Positions 16,628 to 23,942 of a stretch of 64,000 nucleotides of DNA are shown in pieces. The notes beneath the pieces are model-generated. The model saw only the letters and a program-made list of their open reading frames with translations, was not told the origin of the DNA and did no database searches. The DNA is taken from positions 1-64,000 of the forward strand of contig CACJGL010000003.1 of assembly GCA_902592965.1 (NCBI GenBank), read 5' to 3'. Position 1 is the stretch's first letter. Each line of letters opens with the position of its first letter. The translations under genes were made by a program, and so were the position numbers. Source of the stretch: an uncultured Pelagibacteraceae bacterium. GTDB taxonomy: Bacteria; Pseudomonadota; Alphaproteobacteria; Pelagibacterales; Pelagibacteraceae.

Positions 16628-18307
16628 TTAAGAATTATTATTTAAGCCATTATATAATTTTTCTTTAACTTTAATTTTTAATTCTTCGTCTGCTTCATCG
16701 CTATTTAAAGCACTTTTCCAAAAATAATTAGCTTGGATTTTTCTATTTAATTGCCAAAGAACATCTCCATAATGATCACTTGCAACAGGATCACTTGGTA
16801 ACAATTCAACAGCTTTTCTTAAATATTTTTCTGCTTCAATATAATTTCCTGTCAAATAATAACCCCAACCAACAGAGTCTGTTATGTAAGGGTCTTCCTC
16901 TTTCCCTTTGTAAGCTTGATTTAACATTTCTATTGCTTCTTCAATTTTATATCCTCTTTCTAACCAACTATAAGCGAGATAGTTAAGTGTATAGGGTTCG
17001 TCAGGTCTAATTTTAATTGAATTTAGCAAATCCTTATCCGCCAAATTATAATTTTTTAATCTTTCATACGCTCCACCTCTGCGATAAAGAACATCTGCAT
17101 AAGCCATAGAATTTTTATCCAAATTCTTTAAGGCCAAAGTATAATAATTTATAGCCTCATCATATTTTTTAAAGTTTTTGTAAATATTTGCCAAATCATA
17201 AATCATCTTTGTCGATTTATTATTAAATTTTTCGAGATTTTTTAATATATAGTTCAAACTTGCATCATAATTTTCTTCCTCTGCTATAATTCTGGCAATC
17301 TTCTTTGTTTTGTACCAAAAAAATATTTCATCCTTATCATCAAATTTTTCGAAAGTTTTTTTTGCTAGATCATAATTATTATTAGACTGATAGTTTTCAG
17401 CTATTAATGATAAATTAAAATAAAATTTTGGATTTAAATAATTTGAAATATTTAAATATATGTTTGAGTAATCAAATCTACTTTGAGATGAATAAAAATT
17501 AGATATAAGGAAAAAGAATTCTGCCAAAATATCATTCTCATTTTGACATGAAAAATGCTGTGTTAATTTTTTATATTTTTTTTCATCTATCCATTTTTTT
17601 ACTTGAGAAATAAGCAAACTACTTCTTAAAGGATCTATTGTATCTGCAAAATTATCAACTGTTGCAAAGTCATTATTAGACACTTCGTTACTCAAATAAA
17701 AAAAAGTATATCTAGAGTAATCACTTTGAGGATCGTTAATTAAATTTAAAAAATAAGGCTCAGTTTTTTTTGAATTCAAATAACAATTTTGAAAAGCCAT
17801 GTTTATCAAATCTAATTTTCCAAATTGCTCAACAATGTCAGATTTTTTATATATAAAAAGATCAATGTAACTTTTTAAGCTAGAATAAATTATAAATTTG
17901 TATGAGTCGTCCTCTTTGAACTTTTCCAATTTTTTTAACTTCAAAGCTGCTTGTTTAAACTTTTTCTTGTTAATGCTATCTAAAATTAATAATAAATTTC
18001 CTTCAAAAAAATCTCCTCCTATTGAGGTATTAGAATATTTTACTTGTTTAATTGCTTTTTTAACCTGTCCATCCAAAAGTAAAGAAAATACATATTCTTG
18101 CAAAAAACTATCATGTGATTGAATTAATATTTTTGAATTTTCAAAAAACTTAAGAGCATCGTTATTTTTCTGGTTATCAAATGATAATAATGCTGAAAGA
18201 TAATTTGATAGATACTTCTGGTTGAATTCTTTTTCATTCGCTGCTTTTGAATAGAGATTTGTTTGGTATAGAATAAATATTATAAAACAAAAAATTTTTA
18301 AGAACAT
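16628..18307 (-). CDS. TPR-repeat protein, probably exported
   Basis: A 559-residue protein with an N-terminal hydrophobic signal (about 1-19, FLKIFCFIIFILYQTNLYS). Tetratricopeptide repeats are clear in the C-terminal half, about 355-535 (for example YDEAINYYTLALKNL, YNLADKDLLNSIKIRPDEPY, YIEAEKYLRKAVELLPSDP). The first half is helical with less regular repeats. A TPR gene next to ispE recurs in alphaproteobacteria, to my knowledge, but its job is unknown. It is probably a scaffold in the periplasm or on the outer membrane. It starts only 10 bases from the divergent uracil-DNA glycosylase gene. Confidence 0.82.
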   Translation of the reverse strand: MFLKIFCFIIFILYQTNLYSKAANEKEFNQKYLSNYLSALLSFDNQKNNDALKFFENSKILIQSHDSFLQEYVFSLLLDGQVKKAIKQVKYSNTSIGGDFFEGNLLLILDSINKKKFKQAALKLKKLEKFKEDDSYKFIIYSSLKSYIDLFIYKKSDIVEQFGKLDLINMAFQNCYLNSKKTEPYFLNLINDPQSDYSRYTFFYLSNEVSNNDFATVDNFADTIDPLRSSLLISQVKKWIDEKKYKKLTQHFSCQNENDILAEFFFLISNFYSSQSRFDYSNIYLNISNYLNPKFYFNLSLIAENYQSNNNYDLAKKTFEKFDDKDEIFFWYKTKKIARIIAEEENYDASLNYILKNLEKFNNKSTKMIYDLANIYKNFKKYDEAINYYTLALKNLDKNSMAYADVLYRRGGAYERLKNYNLADKDLLNSIKIRPDEPYTLNYLAYSWLERGYKIEEAIEMLNQAYKGKEEDPYITDSVGWGYYLTGNYIEAEKYLRKAVELLPSDPVASDHYGDVLWQLNRKIQANYFWKSALNSDEADEELKIKVKEKLYNGLNNNS

Positions 18308-18317
18308 TTTTTACTTT

Positions 18318-19022
18318 ATGACTTTAAATGAAAAAAATCAAAAAGACATATTTGATAATGATTTAATAAACGAACTAGGTATTGAGTATGAATTTAGCAA
18401 TGAGCCAATAAATAGATTTAAAAAAATTGCTTCTAATGACGAAAAATCTGAAGAATTAGCAAAACTTAGAGTTGAAATAGAAAAGATTGAAGATTGTGAA
18501 CTAAAAAATAGTGCAAAAAATCTTGTTTTCAGTGATGGAAATTCATCTTCAAAAATAATGATTGTAGGTGAAGGACCTGGACAAAAAGAAGATGAATTAG
18601 GAAAACCTTTTGTTGGTGATGCAGGAATGCTTTTAAATAAAATGTTGAAAGCTATTAATTTAGATAGAACTAACGTTTATATTACTAATGTTGTAAATTA
18701 TAGGCCTCCAAATAACAGAAAGCCTGAAATATCAGAAATAAATAGATACTCTGAATATTTAAGAAAACATATTTCGATTATAAATCCAGAAATACTTATT
18801 TTAATGGGAAGCACAGCAATGGAAGCGCTCTTCGGAAATAAAATTAAAATCTCTAAAGAAAGAGGAAAATGGAAGGAAGTAATAATTAATAATAAAACAT
18901 ATTTAACAATGATAACTTTTCATCCAGCATATCTACTAAGACAAGCAGAGCAAAAAAAATATTCTTGGGCCGATCTTAAAGAAATTAGAAAAAAAATAGA
19001 TGAAACTGGTTTAGAGATTTAA
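18318..19022 (+). CDS. Uracil-DNA glycosylase superfamily protein (family 4/5-like)
   Basis: A 234-residue protein with UDG motifs: GEGPGQKEDELGKPFVGDAG near residues 87-106, TNVVNYRPPNNRKP, and FHPAYLLRQ near the end. It should remove uracil from DNA. Typical family-4 enzymes have four cysteines that hold a 4Fe-4S cluster, but this protein has a single cysteine (in EDCELKN), so a cluster is not possible. Alphaproteobacterial relatives show the same loss as I recall. No Ung-type gene is in this window. It starts 10 bases from the divergent TPR gene. Confidence 0.85.
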   Translation: MTLNEKNQKDIFDNDLINELGIEYEFSNEPINRFKKIASNDEKSEELAKLRVEIEKIEDCELKNSAKNLVFSDGNSSSKIMIVGEGPGQKEDELGKPFVGDAGMLLNKMLKAINLDRTNVYITNVVNYRPPNNRKPEISEINRYSEYLRKHISIINPEILILMGSTAMEALFGNKIKISKERGKWKEVIINNKTYLTMITFHPAYLLRQAEQKKYSWADLKEIRKKIDETGLEI

Positions 19023-19041
19023 ATTTTTAATAATATTTTAT

Positions 19042-19614
19042 ATGAAAAAAATTATTGCTGGGGTTGATGAAGTTGGAAGAGGGAGCCTTGTAGGACCAGT
19101 TTATGCAGCTGCTGTTATATTAAATAAAGAAATTAATAGAAAAATTCTTAAAGATTCAAAAAAACTTAACAAAATTAAGAGGGAAACTTTAGCTAAATAT
19201 ATAAAAAAAAATTCGGTTTGGGCGTTGGGAACTGCATCAATAAAGGAAATTGAAAAAATTAATATTTTAAATGCTAGCCTACTTTCAATGAAAAGAGCAA
19301 TTAAGAAACTCAAATTGAAACCTAAAAAAGTTTTAATAGATGGCAATAAACCACCAGACTTAAAAAATTATGTGATTAAAACTATTGTAAAAGGTGATGA
19401 AAAAATTCCTGAAATTTCAGCCGCATCGATTATTGCTAAAGTTGAAAGAGATAAGCTAATGAAAAAGATGTCTTTTTCTTTTAAAAAATATGGCTGGGAT
19501 AATAATGCAGGTTATGGAACTAAGGATCATATTAAAGCTATTAAAAAATTTGGAGTGACTAGATTTCATAGAAAAACCTTCCAACCAATACACAAGATAT
19601 TGAGTCTTAAATAA
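19042..19614 (+). CDS. rnhB: Ribonuclease HII
   Basis: A 190-residue RNase HII. The catalytic start GVDEVGRGSLVGPV gives the conserved D-E pair, followed by LKDSKKL, VLIDGNKPP and the AASIIAKVERDKLM and GYGTKDH segments. It cuts RNA-DNA hybrids and misincorporated ribonucleotides. The unrelated RNase HI gene is at 35071-35493. The gene lies 19 bases after the glycosylase and 81 bases before ccrM. Confidence 0.95.
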   Translation: MKKIIAGVDEVGRGSLVGPVYAAAVILNKEINRKILKDSKKLNKIKRETLAKYIKKNSVWALGTASIKEIEKINILNASLLSMKRAIKKLKLKPKKVLIDGNKPPDLKNYVIKTIVKGDEKIPEISAASIIAKVERDKLMKKMSFSFKKYGWDNNAGYGTKDHIKAIKKFGVTRFHRKTFQPIHKILSLK

Positions 19615-19653
19615 TTATCATAACAATTATCAATCAATAAATTCAATCACAGG

Positions 19654-19682
19654 TTGACGTAGACTCCTGACTGGAGTCTAAT
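19654..19682 (+). promoter_or_regulatory. ccrM promoter with embedded GANTC palindrome
   Basis: TTGACG (19654-19659), exactly 17 bases, then TCTAAT (19677-19682) form a strong sigma-70-type promoter ending 13 bases before the ccrM start. A perfect inverted repeat, TAGACTCC-TGACT-GGAGTCTA, fills 19660-19680. Each arm holds one GANTC site (GACTC 19662-19666; GAGTC 19674-19678), the target of CcrM enzymes. The second site overlaps the -10. This looks like a methylation-sensitive operator giving self-control of ccrM; that function is inference. Confidence 0.6.
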
Positions 19683-19695
19683 TCAAAAATATAAA

Positions 19696-20769
19696 ATGAT
19701 CATTTCAGACATAAAAAATAAAATTATTAATGGAGATAGTATTAAGGAATTAAAAAAAATTCCGGCTGAAAGTTTTGATCTGATATTTGCAGATCCACCT
19801 TACAACCTTCAACTGAAAAAAGAATTAAGTCGGCCTGATAGATCTAAAGTCGATGCTGTAGACGATGCGTGGGATAAATTTGATAGTTTTAAAAGTTATG
19901 ATGAGTTTTCAGTTCAATGGCTTAAAGAATGTAAAAGAATTTTAAAAAAAAATGGATCTTTATGGGTCATAGGAAGTTATCATAATATTTTTAGAGTTGG
20001 TTCAAAAATGCAAGATTTAGGTTTTTGGATACTAAATGATGTGATTTGGAACAAAAATAACCCTATGCCAAATTTTAGAGGAACACGTTTTACGAATGCA
20101 CACGAAACACTTATATGGGCATCAAAAAGTGAAGGCTCAAAATATACTTTTAATTATCAATCACTTAAATGTTTAAACGATGATCTACAGATGAGATCTA
20201 CATGGAATTTACCTATATGTAATGGAAAAGAAAGACTTAAAAATAATGGTAATAAAGTTCACTCAACGCAAAAGCCAGAGTCTTTATTGCACAGAATTAT
20301 ATTAGCATCGTCTAATAAAGGCGATTTAATATTGGACCCGTTTCTCGGTACAGGAACAACTGCTGTAGTTTCAAAAAAGTTAGGTAGAAATTATTTTGGG
20401 ATAGAAAAAGAAAAAAATTATTTTGAAGCTGCAAGTAAAAGAATTAAAAATACAAAAATTATAGAAGATGAATATTTAGATACTATAAAAAATAATAGAT
20501 CCAAACCAAGAGTGCCATTTGGATCTTTGGTTGAATTAGGAATTATTAAACCTGGTACTGAAATTTTTGATCAAAAAAAACAAATCAATGCAAAAATTAT
20601 GATTGATGGTAGTATAAAATATCGGAAATCAGAAGGATCAATTCATAAAGTTGCTGCACAAATATTAGGTGCTGAGAGCTGTAACGGTTGGACTTTTTGG
20701 TATTATAAATCAGGTAATTCATTCAAACCAATTGATGATTTGAGGCAAAGACTAAGGCCAACTACTTAA
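19696..20769 (+). CDS. ccrM: CcrM-type DNA adenine N6-methyltransferase (GANTC)
   Basis: A 357-residue beta-class adenine methyltransferase. The catalytic DPPY is at residues 33-36, ahead of the SAM-binding region LDPFLGTGTTAVV at about 212-224, the order of the beta class. A C-terminal domain of about 85 residues (PFGSLVELGIIKPG to the end) matches the extension of cell-cycle methyltransferases of the Caulobacter CcrM family. Those methylate GANTC once per cell cycle. No restriction partner is adjacent, which supports a solitary regulatory enzyme. GANTC specificity is inferred from the family. The 3' end overlaps the next gene by 4 bases. Confidence 0.92.
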   Translation: MIISDIKNKIINGDSIKELKKIPAESFDLIFADPPYNLQLKKELSRPDRSKVDAVDDAWDKFDSFKSYDEFSVQWLKECKRILKKNGSLWVIGSYHNIFRVGSKMQDLGFWILNDVIWNKNNPMPNFRGTRFTNAHETLIWASKSEGSKYTFNYQSLKCLNDDLQMRSTWNLPICNGKERLKNNGNKVHSTQKPESLLHRIILASSNKGDLILDPFLGTGTTAVVSKKLGRNYFGIEKEKNYFEAASKRIKNTKIIEDEYLDTIKNNRSKPRVPFGSLVELGIIKPGTEIFDQKKQINAKIMIDGSIKYRKSEGSIHKVAAQILGAESCNGWTFWYYKSGNSFKPIDDLRQRLRPTT

Positions 20770-21890
20770 TTTCTATAAATTTTTCCAAGATAACTCTCTA
20801 GAAATTTTTTATTTTTTGATAAAAATTTCAAAACAACATTTCTAATTAATATTATTATTGGATTATTTAAATGGAAGGCAAAATGGTTTAATTTTGATCT
20901 TTTATTTACTAGTAATATTTTACTTATCTTATCTTTATAAATACTATTTGAATTTGTAATATTTTCTAAAATACCATTTGCTGTTTCAATACTTTGAGAA
21001 GCGCCTTGTGCAAAAGAAGGTGGAAAAGCAAATAAAGCATCACCACTCAAATAAGTATTTTGATATTTTAATGTGGGTAATTCAGTGCTTACAAATACAG
21101 GAAAACACTTTATATTTGCTAAACTTTCCAAATTTATAATAGAATTTTGTGAAATAAAGTCTTTTAAAGATTTTATAAATGTTTCTGAATTAAGAATATT
21201 TTTATTTTCAATTTCTTTAGTAGTTAGTTTCTTTTTGATTATAGCAACGAAATTATATTCGAATTTTTGATTTACAGGATAAGTTACATAGTGAAAATTT
21301 GACCCCATATAAACAGAAATATTATCTTTTTCATGTTGTTTTAAATTCGCCCTTAAAGCAATGTTCCCATTAAAAATTGGGTTTAAATGATTGTTTGATA
21401 TTTGGGATTTTAATTTAGAAAAAACACCGTCTGCAATTACTATATAATCGAAACTTTCATTCTTATTATTCCAAGAAATCTTTATTTTTTCATTATATTC
21501 GATATTTTGAATATCGGCATTAAAATGAATTTTTTCTTCAGGTATATTGCCAATTAAAAACTTTATTAATGTTGATCTTTTAAGTGTTGTGTAACGGTCG
21601 TTTACATTATTGAATTGCTTTAAATCAATTTCACAAATCTTTTTAATATTTTTAGCCTGGAAAAAATTAACTTTTGTTGGATAATAAACATCTGATGCTG
21701 AAATATTTTTAAATCCTACTTTATTTAACAAATTAATACTATTAACTGAAAGTTGAATGCCGTAACCTTCATTTAAATTAAGATAATCTTTTTTTTCAAA
21801 GATTTTATAGTCTATTTCAGTATTTTTGTTTAATTCATTTGCAAGATACAAACCAGATATGCCAGCTCCTACAATTGCAACTTTTTTCAT
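20766..21890 (-). CDS. FAD-dependent monooxygenase-like oxidoreductase
   Basis: A 374-residue protein with an N-terminal dinucleotide fold (VAIVGAGISGLYLANEL), a DG motif (YIVIADGVFSKLKSQI near 150) and a third FAD motif (LSGDALFAFPPSFAQGASQSIE near 280). This is the PHBH/UbiH-like flavin monooxygenase pattern. It could be a ubiquinone hydroxylase or act on another aromatic; the substrate is not decided by the sequence. Its start overlaps the mutY stop by 4 bases. It faces ccrM with a 4-base 3' overlap. Confidence 0.78.
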   Translation of the reverse strand: MKKVAIVGAGISGLYLANELNKNTEIDYKIFEKKDYLNLNEGYGIQLSVNSINLLNKVGFKNISASDVYYPTKVNFFQAKNIKKICEIDLKQFNNVNDRYTTLKRSTLIKFLIGNIPEEKIHFNADIQNIEYNEKIKISWNNKNESFDYIVIADGVFSKLKSQISNNHLNPIFNGNIALRANLKQHEKDNISVYMGSNFHYVTYPVNQKFEYNFVAIIKKKLTTKEIENKNILNSETFIKSLKDFISQNSIINLESLANIKCFPVFVSTELPTLKYQNTYLSGDALFAFPPSFAQGASQSIETANGILENITNSNSIYKDKISKILLVNKRSKLNHFAFHLNNPIIILIRNVVLKFLSKNKKFLESYLGKIYRN

Positions 21891-22879
21891 TCAGATTTTG
21901 AGATGGTATAAAATATTTTTTTAGTAAATGATGGAATTATTTCTGAGCTTAATTTATCTTTTTTAATCAATATTTTATTTTTAATCTTTGGAGGTCTTTT
22001 CGAGTTATTTAACAAAATTTTCATTTCCATATTAGATAATTTTATATTAATTTTTTTATTATTTGAATAATTATACTTACTTTCTCGAACTTCAGTCATT
22101 GGAAAAATTGGCATATTTTTTAAAAATTTAAATTTATCATTTTTGACTAATAAGTAGTTATTATGTTTTTTGTAAATAGTCGCTTCGAAATATTTAGTTT
22201 TTATTTCTTTATTAAATTTAGTCAATTCAAAGTCATTTTTTTTTAGAGATATACAATTTTTATTTAAAGGACATTCCTTACAACTTGGATTTTTTGGTTT
22301 ACATATTAAAGCACCTATCTCCATGATTGCTTGGGAGTAATCACTAGCGCGATTGGACAGTCCAAAAAAATTAATTTTTGTTTTTAAAAAATCTTTAGAT
22401 ATTTCATTCTGCTTTTTTAAATATAGAGTTCTTTTAAGAATTCTCTCTACATTTCCATCTAAAGGAATGGTTTTAAGGTTAAATGCTATAGACATTATTG
22501 CTTTGGATGTATATTCACCTACCCCTGGTAATTGTATTAACTTTTCATAAGATTTTGGCAATTTACCATGGAAATCTCTAACAATTATAATTGCACTTTT
22601 TTTTAGATTTCTTGCTCTTGAATAATAACCAAGACCTTCCCAATGTTTCATTAAGATCTTTTCGTCGACATTTGCCAATGATTGAAAGGTTGGAATTTGT
22701 TTTACAAATTTTTTAAAATAAGGAATAACAGTTTTTACTTGAGTTTGCTGTAACATAAATTCACTAACAAACGTAAAATATTCTTTTTGCCTCTGAGAAA
22801 CTTTTTTTCTCCAAGGTAAAATTCTTTTATTATTATCGTACCAAAGTAGAATTTTATTTGGTATGTTTTTATTATTCAT
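21887..22879 (-). CDS. mutY: A/G-specific adenine glycosylase
   Basis: About 330 residues from the ATG at 22879-22877 (MNNKNIPNKILLWYDNN). The frame extends upstream to 22924, but that would run into the divergent gene and adds a hydrophobic leader foreign to MutY. The catalytic region EFMLQQTQV, the helix-hairpin-helix LPGVGEYTSKAI and the iron-sulfur loop C-x6-C-x2-C-x5-C (CKPKNPSCKECPLNKNC) are all present. It removes adenine opposite 8-oxoguanine. The chosen start is directly back to back with the start of the DUF721 gene. Confidence 0.93.
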   Translation of the reverse strand: MNNKNIPNKILLWYDNNKRILPWRKKVSQRQKEYFTFVSEFMLQQTQVKTVIPYFKKFVKQIPTFQSLANVDEKILMKHWEGLGYYSRARNLKKSAIIIVRDFHGKLPKSYEKLIQLPGVGEYTSKAIMSIAFNLKTIPLDGNVERILKRTLYLKKQNEISKDFLKTKINFFGLSNRASDYSQAIMEIGALICKPKNPSCKECPLNKNCISLKKNDFELTKFNKEIKTKYFEATIYKKHNNYLLVKNDKFKFLKNMPIFPMTEVRESKYNYSNNKKINIKLSNMEMKILLNNSKRPPKIKNKILIKKDKLSSEIIPSFTKKIFYTISKSE

Positions 22880-23362
22880 ATGAGTCAAAAATATAATACT
22901 AAGCAGAGATATAACTCCATTCAAGGTTTAAGATCTTTTAAAGATACTTTACCCACAGAAGCAAAAAGAATAATTAGTAAAAAAGGTAAAATTTATAATG
23001 AAACTTTAGATAATTGGAAATATTTAGTAGGTAAAGATTTATTTAAAGTAAGTTTTCCTAAGTCATATAAAAGTTCAAACAAGTTATCGGGCAGTCGTTT
23101 AAATATTTTAGTAAAGAGGGGAAATGAAATTGACGTTGAGTATTCTAAAAAAGAAATAATAAAAAAAATTAATGTTTTTTTTGGCTATCATGTTTTAGAT
23201 GACATTAAATTGAATACATTTGATGGAAAAGTTGAAGAAAGCCATAAAAATACCACTATTAATGCGACAAAAAATAAACATATAAAGAGCATAAATAATA
23301 TTAAAAATGACAAAATAAAAAACTCACTGTTAGAGCTAAGTAAACATTTTAAAATAAAATGA
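22880..23362 (+). CDS. DUF721 (DciA-like) protein
   Basis: A 160-residue basic protein. The DUF721 core is seen at about 15-105 (WKYLVGKDLFKVSFPKSY, GSRLNILVKRGNEIDVEYSKKEIIKKINVFFGYHV). DciA, the characterised DUF721 member, helps load the replicative helicase; whether the alphaproteobacterial proteins do this is not certain. The order mutY / DUF721 - dsbA-like - smc is conserved in alphaproteobacteria as I recall. The ATG is adjacent, base to base, to the divergent mutY ATG, so its promoter must lie inside mutY. It overlaps the next gene by 4 bases. Confidence 0.78.
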   Translation: MSQKYNTKQRYNSIQGLRSFKDTLPTEAKRIISKKGKIYNETLDNWKYLVGKDLFKVSFPKSYKSSNKLSGSRLNILVKRGNEIDVEYSKKEIIKKINVFFGYHVLDDIKLNTFDGKVEESHKNTTINATKNKHIKSINNIKNDKIKNSLLELSKHFKIK

Positions 23363-23934
23363 AAAAAATAATTCTTGTCTCAATTTTAATTTTTTTTAAT
23401 TTCATTAATGCTAATTCTGAAGTTAAACCAATTTTAGTTGGAAGTGCAGACTCTAAAGTTAAGTTAATGGTTTTTGAATCTTTAACTTGTAGTCATTGTG
23501 CAAATTTTCACAAAAATATATATCCTAAATTAAAAGAAGATTTTATTGATAAAGGATTGATTTCAATAGAATTTAAAAGCTTCCCATTAGATATCATTGC
23601 ATTTAATGCAACTAAATTAGCACATTGTAGAAATGATGGTGAGCATGAAATTTTGCATCACCTTTATTTAAATCAAGATAAGTGGATCAAGGGAAAAAAT
23701 GAATTAGAAGCAAATCAAGCAATGAAAAAATTTATTGATAATACTGAATATAATCTTGATTTTGATAAGTGCTTGGCTGATAAAAAGATAGAGGATCACA
23801 TTTTAGAAGACCGAATCGAAGGTGTTAAAAAGTATAAAGTGAATGCTACTCCTACAGTCATAATTAATGGAAAAAAGTTTGAAAATCACTCAAACTACAA
23901 AAAATTAAAAAAATACATTGAAAAACTGATATAA
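23359..23934 (+). CDS. DsbA-like periplasmic thiol:disulfide oxidoreductase
   Basis: A 191-residue thioredoxin-fold protein with a signal peptide (1 to about 20). The active site is C44-SHC47 in FESLTCSHCANFH, and the cis-proline loop is NATPTVIING. It belongs to the DsbA/BdbD/DsbG group seen beside smc in alphaproteobacteria. An oxidase role for periplasmic proteins, including cytochrome c apoproteins, is plausible. It lies between DUF721 (4-base overlap) and smc (8-base gap). Confidence 0.9.
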   Translation: MKKIILVSILIFFNFINANSEVKPILVGSADSKVKLMVFESLTCSHCANFHKNIYPKLKEDFIDKGLISIEFKSFPLDIIAFNATKLAHCRNDGEHEILHHLYLNQDKWIKGKNELEANQAMKKFIDNTEYNLDFDKCLADKKIEDHILEDRIEGVKKYKVNATPTVIINGKKFENHSNYKKLKKYIEKLI

Positions 23935-23942
23935 GTCAGTGA

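Noticed and set aside
19660..19680. ccrM upstream inverted repeat as an rnhB terminator
   Set aside because: No T tract follows it, and it sits inside a well-spaced promoter.
22880..22924. N-terminal extension of mutY to 22924
   Set aside because: It would put 15 hydrophobic residues before the normal MutY start and overlap the divergent DUF721 gene.
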